Part shown: piece by piece, positions 37,101 to 44,588 of the stretch
Layout: each line of letters opens with the position of its first letter
Numbering within the stretch: the stretch's first letter is position 1
NCBI RefSeq assembly: GCF_001277235.1
Contig: NZ_CP012266.1
Span: forward strand, 558,001-622,000
Origin: Cronobacter dublinensis subsp. dublinensis LMG 23823
GTDB taxonomy: Bacteria; Pseudomonadota; Gammaproteobacteria; Enterobacterales; Enterobacteriaceae
Length of the DNA: 64,000 nt
Direction of reading: 5' to 3'
Notes under the pieces: generated by a model
The model's input: the letters and a program-made list of their open reading frames with translations, nothing else
Database searches by the model: none
Told to the model about the DNA's origin: nothing
Program-made: the position numbers and the translations under genes

Positions 37101-37806
37101 CCAGCTGTTCCACCCATTGACGCGAGGCGTCAACGCTTTGACCTGTGGCCTGGCTTAGGGCTTCTGCCATTTCATCGCTGATGAAATAGTAGGAATCGCG
37201 CTCTTTTTCCCAGCTTGAACCAGTGATAGTGGAGAATGCGGTCTTAAACGCGTCGTATTGGCCGCGTTTAGCCAGCTCACGTTCCAGATGAGCGATGTGC
37301 GGAAAATCAGCACAGTAGCCAACCCGTTCGTTAAACACCTTCAGGAAGACTTTAAGGATGGCGTCTTCTTTATCATCGACGTTAGCGCGAGAATCAATAT
37401 TGAACAGAATCACTTCCGTCGGGTAATGAACCGCTTTGTTGATATCAGCGAGGAACAGAGCATCTTTGATTTTGTCTTCAAAGAAGGAGTATGCATTACG
37501 TTCCGTACCGTTATGACTGACTTTACGGTTAGACAATAGATATGACAGGATCTTGATAAAGTGCGATTTACCTGAGCCAAAGAATCCTGAAACCCATACG
37601 CCAATTTTGTTTTCCATGCGTATGCGCTCCGGACCGGTTGCCGGAACATAAGATTCGAAGAAATGGCGAAGATGTCCTTCCAGTTCCCGGGTGATGACGT
37701 ATTCATCAAGCTCAATCCAGGCACTGGCATCGTCCGTCTGCTCGGCTTTTACAACACCATTAATATTTCGGTCCAGACGTTTTTCAAAGATCTGTTCAAT
37801 ATTCAT
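34165..37806 (-). CDS. brxC: BREX P-loop ATPase BrxC
   Basis: A 1213-residue BrxC (PglY-like) ATPase. The Walker A loop is GFFGSGKSHF at residues 74-83, and Walker B is ILFMVDEVGQFIGKN near residue 260. Long charged helices fill the last third (for example QEAHATSELQNSVLLPMQKARKRAEV). BrxC is needed for both BREX methylation and phage exclusion and is thought to be an AAA-type motor in the complex. It lies 11 bp after brxB. Confidence 0.95.
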   Translation of the reverse strand: MNIEQIFEKRLDRNINGVVKAEQTDDASAWIELDEYVITRELEGHLRHFFESYVPATGPERIRMENKIGVWVSGFFGSGKSHFIKILSYLLSNRKVSHNGTERNAYSFFEDKIKDALFLADINKAVHYPTEVILFNIDSRANVDDKEDAILKVFLKVFNERVGYCADFPHIAHLERELAKRGQYDAFKTAFSTITGSSWEKERDSYYFISDEMAEALSQATGQSVDASRQWVEQLDKNFPLDINNFCQWVKEWLDENGKNILFMVDEVGQFIGKNTQMMLKLQTITENLGVICGGRAWVIVTSQADINAAIGGMSSRDGQDFSKIQGRFSTRLQLSSSNTSEVIQKRLLVKTDAAKPALAKVWQEKGDILRNQLAFDPTTTASLRPYTSEEEFIDNYPFVPWHYQILQKVFESIRTKGAAGKQLAMGERSQLEAFQTAAQQIAPQGLDSLVPFWRFYAAIESFLEPAVSRTITQACHNGILDEFDGNLLKTLFLIRYVDVLKSTLDNLVTLSIDTIDADKVDLRRRVEKSLNKLEREMLIARVEDKYVFLTNEEKEIENEIRNVEVDFSAINKKLASIIFDDILKNRKYRYPANKQDFDISRFLNGHPLDGAMLNDLVVKILTPKDPTYTFYNSDAACRPYTSDGDGCILIRLPEEGRTWTDIDLVVQTEKFLRDNAGQRPEQASLLSEKARENSVREKMLRVQLESLIAEADVWAIGERLPKKSSTPSSIVDEACRYVIENTFGKLKMLHPYNGEIAREIHEQLTLENDTELDLGDTEESNPDAMREVETWVSMNIEYNKPVYLRDILNHFARRPYGWQEEEVKLLVARLARKGKFSFSQQNNNIERKQVWELFNNSRRHSELRLHKIRRHDEAQIRKAAQTMAEIAQQPFSEREEPALVEHIRQVFDDWRQELNVFRAKAEGGNNPGKEEIESGLRLLNSILSEKEDFALIEKVTSQANELLDFSEDREDLVDFYRKQFATWQKLGAALNGSFKSNRSALEKDAVAVKALGELESIWQMQEPYKHLNRITPLIEQVQNVNHQLVEQYRQHAMERIDARIEESRQRLQEAHATSELQNSVLLPMQKARKRAEVSQSIPEILAEQQETKALQTDAEKKINQWIDELRKKQEAQLRAASEVKHAAESQQTYVVEEKPVIQPVPKKTHLVNVASEMRKATGGEVLETAEQVEKALDRLRAALLAAIEAGDRIRLQ

Positions 37807-37817
37807 TGCTGTGCTCT

Positions 37818-38420
37818 TTAACGAGGATTCAATGTCGCCGCAGGCCCGCTTTCGGGTACCAGCCTGAAGGCGCGATAGTAATTTCGGGAATCAATGCCCG
37901 CCAACGGAGAGAGGTCGTGTCCGCTATAGGTTCCCGGATAAAACATCAACAGAGGGGTAAAACCCATCACGTCCTGCAAGGCGCTCATCAGCTCATGGCC
38001 ACGAACCAGCGGCCAGGCATTACCCATGCCCGTCAGAATGACAAACTCTTGATTTTTAAGATCGACTTTTTTTGCTATGTAATCCGCGATTTTTTTCTGA
38101 TTTAACAAGCCAACGAGTTGTTTTTTCAGCGCTTCGGTACCGACTTTCACTTCCTGCTGACAGACGCGCTCAAATAGCCCACGTTCGGTGAGCATTTCGA
38201 TAATGATCTGAAAGATGTTGAGGTGTGCGAACTTGTGGTCCTTTTCCAGATTACGGAGCAGATACTTGAGATGTTCACGTACCTGCAGCTCATTCTGAGC
38301 AGGATAATCAAAAATCCAGAACCCAATCTCATTACCGGAGCCGTTGTTTTTGAGAAAGCGCTCTTCTCTAATGCGGCTCTGAACCTGTGACAGGCGGTAT
38401 TCAAGCACGGGATCGATCAC
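37818..38420 (-). CDS. brxB: BREX protein BrxB (DUF1788)
   Basis: A 200-residue DUF1788 protein. GFWIFDYPAQNELQVREHL near residue 33 and VILTGMGNAWPLVRGHELM near 145 are characteristic, ending with PGTYSGHDLSPLAGIDSRNYYRAFRL. It is a small BREX component needed for defence; its exact role is not settled. The ATG overlaps the brxA stop by 4 bp (ATGA). Confidence 0.93.
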   Translation of the reverse strand: MIDPVLEYRLSQVQSRIREERFLKNNGSGNEIGFWIFDYPAQNELQVREHLKYLLRNLEKDHKFAHLNIFQIIIEMLTERGLFERVCQQEVKVGTEALKKQLVGLLNQKKIADYIAKKVDLKNQEFVILTGMGNAWPLVRGHELMSALQDVMGFTPLLMFYPGTYSGHDLSPLAGIDSRNYYRAFRLVPESGPAATLNPR

Positions 38421-39025
38421 CGTTGGCCCTCCAGAATAGAAACCAATTCCTGTTGCCCGAGGCGCTGCAAGGTTGCCTGAGTTTCTGGTAAAAGAAACAC
38501 TGACTGGAGATTGCGTCGGCGCGGCGTATCCAGATAACCCGCTTCAGCCAGCGCTTTGACCAGGTTGTTACCCATTTTTTTTATGGATGAATCTGAGTAA
38601 CTGGTGAGTACGGGCTGCTGGCGAAGATGGTTGGTCACAAACTCATCCCAGCTATCCATAGGGAGCTTTTCTTTAAACTGTCTACGCAGGTCATTCACTA
38701 CTTCTGCCAGGAAGTCTTTGACAACTGGCGAATGGAGCACCAGGGCGACAAACAGTAATTGCTGACGCTCGCGCTCGCTCCCTTCCGCAATAAGTGACCA
38801 CGCCGTTTTATCAAGCATATTCAGGCGTAGTCTTATGGTTGTGGCATAGCGCTTCGCCGTATTCGCAGAGGAGGCTTGTAGAATGTTATGAACAACGATC
38901 TGCTCTTGACAGGTTTGTTCATCAGGATCGGTAAGCATGAGTTCTGCGATGATTCGACTTTCCCTGCTCATCAGCGGCCCGCCTAACAGGTCTCCAATCC
39001 ATGTCTTGTCGTTTTTCATCGTCAT
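38417..39025 (-). CDS. brxA: BREX protein BrxA (DUF1819)
   Basis: A 202-residue DUF1819 protein. Homologues bind DNA through helical domains, and the sequence here is all-helical (ESRIIAELMLTDPDEQTCQEQIV). I choose the ATG at 39025 because AGAGGA lies 6 bp before it; the open frame continues to 39115 but without a ribosome site. It is the first gene of the BREX operon. Only 107 bp separate its start from the inserted IS element. No WYL-type brxR regulator gene lies upstream in what remains. Confidence 0.92.
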   Translation of the reverse strand: MTMKNDKTWIGDLLGGPLMSRESRIIAELMLTDPDEQTCQEQIVVHNILQASSANTAKRYATTIRLRLNMLDKTAWSLIAEGSERERQQLLFVALVLHSPVVKDFLAEVVNDLRRQFKEKLPMDSWDEFVTNHLRQQPVLTSYSDSSIKKMGNNLVKALAEAGYLDTPRRRNLQSVFLLPETQATLQRLGQQELVSILEGQR

Positions 39026-39161
39026 TTCTATCCTCTGAAGACTGCTATGCAGCTCGCGAAAAAACAAACAATGATTGTAATAGGGGGAGGGGCCGGATGC
39101 CATGGGAAAAGACAATTTGTGAGAGGCAGCGGTGACCTGCCCCCAGTATTAGATACAACCG

Positions 39162-39986
39162 TCAGTTAGTAATGTCGGTTTGTTTATCTTCATATTTTTC
39201 ATTTCGCCACCGTGCTGCAAACTCTGATGGCGTCTGATAATTCAGTGCCGAATGTGGACGACACTCGTTATAATCCTGCCGCCAGTCATTAATGATTTTC
39301 CTGGCGTGAACGATATCGCTGAACCAGTGCTCATTCAGACATTCATCGCGAAATCGTCCGTTAAAGCTCTCAATAAATCCGTTCTGCGTTGGCTTGCCCG
39401 GCTGGATTAAGCGCAACTCAACACCATGCTCAAAGGCCCATTGATCCAGTACGCGGCAGGTAAACTCCGGCCCCTGGTCAGTTCTTATTGTCGCCGGATA
39501 GCCTCGAAACAGTGCAATGCTGTCCAGTATACGCGTGACCTGAACGCCTGAAATCCCGAATGCTGTGGTAATTGTCAGGCACTCCTTCGTGAAGTCGTCC
39601 ACACAGGTCAGGCACTTTATCCTGCGACCGGTGGCCAGTGCGTCCATGACGAAATCCATCGACCAGGTCAGGTTGGGCGCTTCCGGGCGGAGCAGCGGCA
39701 GACGTTCCGTTGCCAGTCCTTTACGACGTCGTCTGCGTTTTACGCCCAGCCCGCTGAGATGATAAAGACGGTACACGCGCTTGTGATTAACCTGAAGGCC
39801 TTCACGGCGCAGTAATTGCCAGATGCGGCGGTAGCCAAAACGCCTGCGCTCCAGTGCCAGCTCAATAATGCGCTCTGATAAATGCGCATCAACCGCCGGA
39901 CGCTGAGCCTCGTAGCGGCAGGTCGACAGAGACAAACCTGTAAGCCTGCAGGCTCGACGTTGCGACAGACCGGTTGCATCACACAT
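39162..39986 (-). CDS. IS3-family transposase OrfB
   Basis: A 274-residue DDE integrase-type transposase part. The rve catalytic core shows WSMDFVMDAL (first D), IRTDQGPEF (second D) and QNGFIESFNGRFRDECL (E). The N-terminal HTH_21 part SERIIELALERRRFGYRRIW is typical. The frame stays open upstream of this ATG (VLTTGQKREAVEF) past the orfA stop, which agrees with an OrfAB fusion made by -1 frameshifting. Confidence 0.93.
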   Translation of the reverse strand: MCDATGLSQRRACRLTGLSLSTCRYEAQRPAVDAHLSERIIELALERRRFGYRRIWQLLRREGLQVNHKRVYRLYHLSGLGVKRRRRRKGLATERLPLLRPEAPNLTWSMDFVMDALATGRRIKCLTCVDDFTKECLTITTAFGISGVQVTRILDSIALFRGYPATIRTDQGPEFTCRVLDQWAFEHGVELRLIQPGKPTQNGFIESFNGRFRDECLNEHWFSDIVHARKIINDWRQDYNECRPHSALNYQTPSEFAARWRNEKYEDKQTDITN

Positions 39987-40018
39987 AAACTCAACGGCTT
40001 CCCGCTTCTGGCCTGTCG

Positions 40019-40282
40019 TCAGTACTTTCGCCCCAGAGCCACCTGAAGCGCCTCCTTATCCAGCATGGCTTCGGCAAGCAGCTTCTTGAGTCTGGCGTTC
40101 TCTTCCTCAAGCGACTTCAGGCGCTTAACCTCGGGCACCTCCATACCGCCATACTTCTTGCGCCAGGTGTAAAAGGTGGCGTCGGAAATGGCGTGCTTAC
40201 GGCAGAGCTCACGGGCAGAAACCCCGGCTTCAGCCTCGCGGAGGATACTGATGATCTGTTCGTCGGAAAAACGCTTCTTCAT
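40019..40282 (-). CDS. IS3-family transposase OrfA
   Basis: An 87-residue helix-turn-helix protein: KRFSDEQIISILREAEAGVS, ARELCRKHAISDATFYTWRKKYGG, then a leucine-zipper-like end (LKSLEEENARLKKLLAEAML). It binds the IS ends and pairs with OrfB. Confidence 0.92.
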   Translation of the reverse strand: MKKRFSDEQIISILREAEAGVSARELCRKHAISDATFYTWRKKYGGMEVPEVKRLKSLEEENARLKKLLAEAMLDKEALQVALGRKY

Positions 40283-40353
40283 GGGGATGTCCTCATGTGG
40301 CTTATGAAGACATTACTAACATCGCGGTGTATTAATCAACGGGGAGCAGGTCA

Positions 40354-40576
40354 GCGGCTCTAATGAAGAGCATTTATGCCTCACCCGCATGGCGGTACTT
40401 GTGAATTTCCAGTAGGCATGGATAGAAGTAACGCCGATAATGCCATGCCTTACCAGGTAGTGGAATTCATCTGCTGAAATCAAATCCAGCACCGACACCG
40501 CATCGGAAATCGCGATATTAACAGGCTTCTTTTGTCGAACTGGCTGGAGAGCATTATACGCGAGTACGAACTCCTG
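40354..40576 (-). pseudogene. gene remnant cut by the IS element
   Basis: A leftward frame is open from 40576 into the IS and reads ...AISDAVSVLDLISADEF and HGIIGVTSIHAYWKF. There is no normal start codon at its right end, where an in-frame TAG stands at 40577-40579, and its left end is broken by the IS. It looks protein-like, vaguely recalling small P4-satellite proteins, but I cannot identify it. Confidence 0.4.
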
Positions 40577-41272
40577 CTATCCATATGCTTCATTATCTAT
40601 ACATCCGTACAGACAGCTGTAGAGGCGACAGGCATAATTATAGCGCGTAACTATTCACGAAAAAATTATTCTCTGGCAAGTTCATAAAGATACATTAGAT
40701 AGTTGGGGCCATTAACTATCTAACTACTATATATGGCGGTATTTTCGCTAGCTGCGGGGCTATGTCTGTTGGAAGAACATTATAGCTTGACACTGAGCGA
40801 TACACTATTCAGTAATGAAACGGTAATGCAGGGCATATCTATACCGGTATTGCTTTGGTTAATGCCGTGAATTTTCTAATGGAAAATTACGGCTAGGTTC
40901 TTATTGATATTAAGAGGTTCAACTGGCAATGAAATTTCTCATAACTGTGGGTGTCTATATCCTACGATTGAGAAAGACAACTGGCTTATTAAAAAAATAA
41001 AAGCATTAATGCATTTTTGTAGATATTACAAGTGGCTTCGCTGATTCACATTTCTGCCTTAATTATTTACTCCTTATAAAAATAATGGATGTTGGTTAAT
41101 GCTTTTTCTTGTATGGGCGGAATGTTATGAAAAATGATAATTTAATTTTAACTAACCACATCATCGCGTAACGTTATCCGGTACTATTAGGCAGTCGCTA
41201 TGGAGGTTTTGACGCATGCGGCGAACAAACTTATGATCCAGCTTAATTTCTTTTCCTCATGAAGGGACGGCT
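40577..41272. other. AT-rich non-coding region before the Mrr-like gene
   Basis: About 700 bp with no credible gene on either strand. It is strongly AT-rich with scattered stops. It should hold the promoter of the Mrr-like gene and perhaps decayed island DNA. I see no tRNA or terminator. Confidence 0.45.
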
Positions 41273-42280
41273 ATGGGCAACAGAATGTGGATGATCCGTG
41301 GTGACGGCGGCAAACTCTATGACGATTTTCGCGATAAGCAAATTGTAGGCATCGGTTGGTCTCAGCTGGCTCCATTAGTCAAACCCGGCCTGTCCCGAGC
41401 TCAGTTACTCGCCTTATACCAGGAGGCAGATCCATTAACAAAGCTGGGAACTGCGCGTTCTGGTGCATCGCAGGTCTGGCGTTTTGTGAACGAAATCCAA
41501 AAGGGTGATTGGGTTATTACCTATTCGCCAGCCAACCGTACTTATTTGCTAGGCAAAGTTACTTCAGATTTCCAATATCATCCTGAATGGGTGGAAGAGG
41601 GGATGGGAATCGCTCGACAGGTTAAATGGAATACTCAAGAAATTGATCGCGATCGACTGTCTGTTGCTACCAAGAATACATTGGGTTCTACGCTGACGGT
41701 TTTCCAGCTTCCAGAATATGCGCTAGAAGAGCTTTTGCAGGATAAGAAACCCCCTGTAGATGTGATTACACAGAATCCAATTGCGATGGATGAAGATGAG
41801 GTCGTTTCTGATCCGCTCCGCGATGTGGAGTCGTTGGCGCGTGAAGGTATTAAAGATCGAGTTAATGGGCTCGATCCGAAGGAGATGGAGTATCTGGTTG
41901 CAGGAGTTTTACGCAGCATGGGATATAAAACACAGGTGTCTCCTGTGGGTCCAGATCGTGGGAAGGATATCATCGCATCACCTGATGGATTTGGATTTGA
42001 GAATCCACGTATCGTCGTTGAGGTAAAACATCGTAGAGAACAAATGGGAAGCCAACAGATCCGCAGCTTTATCGGCGGTCGCCATAAAGACGATCGCGGG
42101 CTTTATGTCAGTACCGGTGGTTTTACAAAAGATGCTCGATATGAAGCCGACCGTTCGACGATACCACTAACGCTCTGGACGCTTGATGATCTCGTCCGTG
42201 CGCTTATTGAGAACTATGAGCAAGTGGATATTGAGACCAAACTTTTGGTGCCTCTGAAGAAAACTTTCCTGCCTGCCTGA
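41273..42280 (+). CDS. Mrr-like restriction endonuclease
   Basis: A 335-residue protein with a C-terminal Mrr_cat nuclease domain of the PD-(D/E)xK fold. D232 (GPDRGKD), E250-V-K252 (IVVEVKH) and Q261-Q262 fit the active site. The N-terminal 110 residues (MWMIRGDGGKLYDDF to TYLLGKVTSDF) look like a PUA/EVE-like module, a type known to read modified bases. GAAGGGA precedes the ATG. Mrr-like enzymes cut foreign modified DNA, so this could catch phages whose modified DNA evades BREX. It stands alone at the right end of the island. Confidence 0.85.
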   Translation: MGNRMWMIRGDGGKLYDDFRDKQIVGIGWSQLAPLVKPGLSRAQLLALYQEADPLTKLGTARSGASQVWRFVNEIQKGDWVITYSPANRTYLLGKVTSDFQYHPEWVEEGMGIARQVKWNTQEIDRDRLSVATKNTLGSTLTVFQLPEYALEELLQDKKPPVDVITQNPIAMDEDEVVSDPLRDVESLAREGIKDRVNGLDPKEMEYLVAGVLRSMGYKTQVSPVGPDRGKDIIASPDGFGFENPRIVVEVKHRREQMGSQQIRSFIGGRHKDDRGLYVSTGGFTKDARYEADRSTIPLTLWTLDDLVRALIENYEQVDIETKLLVPLKKTFLPA

Positions 42281-42368
42281 ATCTTGCTTTGATAGCCATA
42301 TCGGTGTTCTACTGGTATGGCTTGATACCCACTTGCAATGTCTATTTTTTGTACGGATTTTAACTTGT

Positions 42369-42387
42369 GGGTACAAGTGCGGGTATA
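42369..42387 (+). repeat. right copy of 19-bp direct repeat (putative integrase arm site)
   Basis: GGGTACAAGTGCGGGTATA, which differs from the left copy at one base. A reversed GATACCCACTTG lies at 42325-42336. It sets the right end of the island just beyond. Confidence 0.7.
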
Positions 42388-42436
42388 ACTATTTATCTCT
42401 TCTTATAAACAACATTGATATCAATCTATTGGGTGT

Positions 42437-42730
42437 ATTCCAACTGTCTTTTGCAAACGCCTGAAAACGGCGCGTGAAGCGAAGGGCCTTTCTCAGAAGA
42501 AGCTTGGCATCCTGGCCGGGATTGATGAGTTCGTCGCGAGTGCACGTATCAACCGCTACGAAAAGGGCGTTCATCAGGCAAGTATCGAAATCGCACGCAA
42601 ACTGGCGGACGCTTTAGCAGTACCGCTGGCTTACTTTTACACTGAGGATGATGAGCTTGCGGAGTTGTTGCTTCGCTGGCAGCTGCTTGATCAAGACGTT
42701 AAATATACCATCCTGAGTCATATTAAATAA
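42437..42730 (+). pseudogene. XRE-type HTH regulator lacking a normal start
   Basis: The frame reads CKRLKTAREAKGLSQKKLGI and RINRYEKGVHQASIEIARKL: a Cro/CI helix-turn-helix of about 95 residues. It ends FYTEDDELAELLL...SHIK with TAA at 42728. No ATG, GTG or TTG is in frame before the HTH; the frame meets TGA at 42416-42418, and only ATT codons are available. Either the 5' end was lost at the island boundary or an ATT start is used. No frameshift is seen inside. Confidence 0.6.
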
Positions 42731-42947
42731 GATTTTTTCAGCTGAATTAAAGCAACCCCTAATTAATTATCCGAAAATGAAAACTTCAGATTTTATCTAA
42801 TCAATGAAATTTTTATTTGATTAATAAGGAATTGCGAATTTTTGTAATGGTTCTTTATTGAATGAATTAATATCCCCCTCGTTACTTCTCTCTCTTGTCT
42901 GGTAAATAATAACTGCAAAATCATATTTGCGTTTCAGGGACAAGACG

Positions 42948-43484
42948 ATGCAAAACGATGTTGAAGGATCATTAAGGTTGATGACGCTTGGCGAAATCGC
43001 AATGGCAAAGCGTTTTTTTGGGCATAGCATTGTGTATAGCCGGGTATGGATACATTGCGATAGTTATTTACCTTTTGGGTTGCAGAGTACCAGATTTGCA
43101 ATGACGCCAAACGGTGAATTGTGGTTCAGAAAAGAGAAATATGCAGCTGACTACTCAGACGTATCGGTTACTCCAGGCTCTAAACACTTATTTATTCACG
43201 AGATGGGACATGTCTGGCAGCACCAGACCGGCAGATGGGTTAGATTGCGCGGGTCGTTTAGCTGGGCTGCTGATTATACGTACAGGCTTGATAAAGAGAA
43301 AATTACGGACTATACCCTCGAACAGCAGGCAGCAATAATCGCAGACTACTGGTTTTTATTAACCTACGGAATGAAAGTTTGGCGGGATAATCAAAGACCA
43401 AATCGATTAGGGAATTACAGGGGAGTAGACCTTTTAAAAGATGTGCCAATGCTTTATAGGAAAATTATTTATGGACGCGGATAA
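42948..43484 (+). CDS. HExxH zinc-peptidase-like protein, T6SS/Rhs-associated type
   Basis: A 178-residue protein with HEMGHVWQHQ at residues 84-93, a zinc metallopeptidase motif. The N-terminal LMTLGEIAMAKRFFGHSIVYSRVWIH and the TPNGELWFRKEKYA block are typical of proteins annotated beside vgrG/Rhs loci as possible T6SS effectors. AGGGA precedes the ATG at 42948. No vgrG, PAAR or Rhs gene is in the window, so this is an orphan. The next gene, a lipoprotein overlapping its end, may be the immunity protein. Confidence 0.75.
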   Translation: MQNDVEGSLRLMTLGEIAMAKRFFGHSIVYSRVWIHCDSYLPFGLQSTRFAMTPNGELWFRKEKYAADYSDVSVTPGSKHLFIHEMGHVWQHQTGRWVRLRGSFSWAADYTYRLDKEKITDYTLEQQAAIIADYWFLLTYGMKVWRDNQRPNRLGNYRGVDLLKDVPMLYRKIIYGRG

Positions 43485-43893
43485 GATGACTAAATATACG
43501 TTAGTTGCAATGGCATTTCTGTTAAGTGGCTGCCCAGGCCCAATGGATCCTGTCCCTGTTGAGGAGCCTGCACAGGTCAGACTGCTCGGCAATCGGGTAT
43601 GTATTACTACGCCAGCCGGTACGGGTGAAAAAATATTTTCTGTACATATAAGCAACGGGACCGGGCAGGAGATATATAAAACTTTTAGTCGTTATGCGCA
43701 GCAGCCCGTCGTTGCTCACGGGGAGTGTCTTCCCACCTTTGGTTTTGAGTTTAAGCCTGGCAACAGGTATGCGGCTTTTTATCAAACAGAAAAGAACGCT
43801 ACTGAGCCGGGCAAGACGTATGCTGTGAGCTTCTCACTGGAGCAGAATGAGAATGGCAGCTTCAGGTTGACCTCATATAGGCGCAATGGCTGA
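43471..43893 (+). CDS. putative T6SS-type immunity lipoprotein
   Basis: A 140-residue lipoprotein. The signal sequence MTKYTLVAMAFLLSGC ends in a lipobox (LLSGC). The mature part is beta-rich (VRLLGNRVCITTPAGTGEKIFSVHI) and resembles periplasmic lipoproteins found beside HExxH peptidase effectors. Two starts are possible: ATG 43471 with AGGAAAA upstream, overlapping the peptidase gene by 14 bp, or ATG 43486 with a more usual signal length. Either way translation is probably coupled to the peptidase gene. Confidence 0.72.
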   Translation: MDADKMTKYTLVAMAFLLSGCPGPMDPVPVEEPAQVRLLGNRVCITTPAGTGEKIFSVHISNGTGQEIYKTFSRYAQQPVVAHGECLPTFGFEFKPGNRYAAFYQTEKNATEPGKTYAVSFSLEQNENGSFRLTSYRRNG

Positions 43894-43950
43894 TTAACTA
43901 TTGAGAGTCACTTACTGCGGTGTTTTTCTTTTCGCACCACGACTATTTTC

Positions 43951-44145
43951 ATGCCAGCCAGCCAGATTAACAACACGACCATGTGGTTATACGCCGTGGA
44001 CAGCGCGCCGGGTGATGGTTCGCAACAGCGCCCCTTTCATTGGCCGGACGATTCCTTTGCCCGGTGTTATTATTTTGTCGGCAGATGTATCACAAATTAT
44101 TTTCTGTACGATACGCGATTACAACGCTATCGCCAGAGGAGATGA
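43951..44145 (+). CDS. small ORF before the DUF1493 gene, doubtful
   Basis: A 64-residue frame (MPASQINNTTMWLYAVDSA... ending RLQRYRQRR) stopping 6 bp before the next ATG. That spacing and the GAGGAG it contains, which serves the next gene, would suit an operon. It matches nothing I know and could be the decayed end of a longer gene. Confidence 0.3.
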   Translation: MPASQINNTTMWLYAVDSAPGDGSQQRPFHWPDDSFARCYYFVGRCITNYFLYDTRLQRYRQRR

Positions 44146-44151
44146 CAAAAT

Positions 44152-44478
44152 ATGGTAGACAACTTCGAAAAGCAGATCTACGAACTTATTCGGCCTTACG
44201 CCGGTACGTATCTCTTTACGGGGAAGGACGTCCCGCTAACGCCGGAAACGGATTTAGATACCGATCTGCAAATAGACGAGGCGGAAATAGAAGATTTAAT
44301 GGATGACTTTTTTACCACATTTAACGTTGATCGCGCCGGGTTTACGATAACAACCTATTTTCCCGACTCGCCTTTCTCATGGAATATTTTTAAGAAACCA
44401 GAGCCTATTCCAGTGCCGGATTTCACCATAGGAATGTTAATCGCCTCTGCCAGAGCTGGTCGCTGGTTGTATGAATAA
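44152..44478 (+). CDS. DUF1493 family protein
   Basis: A 108-residue acidic protein. TPETDLDTDLQIDEAEIEDLMDDFFTTFNVDRAGF is the DUF1493 signature, which recalls an acyl-carrier-like helical domain. The ATG has GAGGAG 9 bp upstream. The family is common in enterobacterial accessory loci and has no settled function. A terminator follows. Confidence 0.8.
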   Translation: MVDNFEKQIYELIRPYAGTYLFTGKDVPLTPETDLDTDLQIDEAEIEDLMDDFFTTFNVDRAGFTITTYFPDSPFSWNIFKKPEPIPVPDFTIGMLIASARAGRWLYE

Positions 44479-44526
44479 ACGCTGAAATAAGTACAATTGA
44501 TAAAAGCCCTACACTTACCCTCCCAT

Positions 44527-44554
44527 AAAAATCCCCGCCGCAGCGGGGATTTTC
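44527..44554. terminator. bidirectional terminator (DUF1493 gene / gldA)
   Basis: AAAATCCCCGC, loop CGCA, GCGGGGATTTT. It lies between convergent genes and has A- and T-runs for both directions. Confidence 0.85.
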
Positions 44555-44588
44555 CAGTCAATATGCTTCAAAACACGACTCGCCGCGC

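Larger units (their letters stand above)
39133..40353 (-). mobile_element. IS3-family insertion sequence (IS407-group type), complete
   Basis: 1221 bp with inverted ends TGACCTGCCCCC and TGACCTGCTCCCC; the match continues to GTTAGTAATGTC about 45 bp in. The outer bases are TGA and TCA. The 4-bp target duplication GCGG lies at 39129-39132 and 40354-40357. Two transposase frames, orfA and orfB, fill the element. A 4-bp duplication and this layout fit the IS407 group of IS3. The exact IS name needs a database search. Confidence 0.92.
22375..42420. mobile_element. leuX-integrated island carrying BREX and restriction genes
   Basis: The element begins at the 3' end of leuX with an integrase reading away from the tRNA. 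A 19-bp sequence beside the integrase gene is repeated in the same orientation at 42369-42387. Inside are a PLD-fold gene, the BREX operon, an IS element and an Mrr-like gene, and base composition varies sharply between them. I found no copy of the leuX 3' end at the right side. That boundary rests on the repeat and is good only to a few tens of bases. Confidence 0.75.

Noticed and set aside
39026..39115. Longer start for brxA
   Set aside because: The frame is open, but the added residues precede a good ribosome site at 39025 and do not resemble the BrxA start.
40316..40498. Leftward 60-codon frame at the right end of the IS as an intact gene
   Set aside because: Its C-terminal part lies in IS sequence and its frame stays open beyond the supposed GTG start. 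It is a chimeric remnant and is listed as a pseudogene.
43901..44306. Alternative overlapping frames at 43901-44158 and 44040-44306
   Set aside because: They overlap the DUF1493 gene or each other in other frames, and their Cys/Arg/Pro-rich text looks like a shadow. Only the 43951 frame has operon-like spacing, and that is kept at low confidence.
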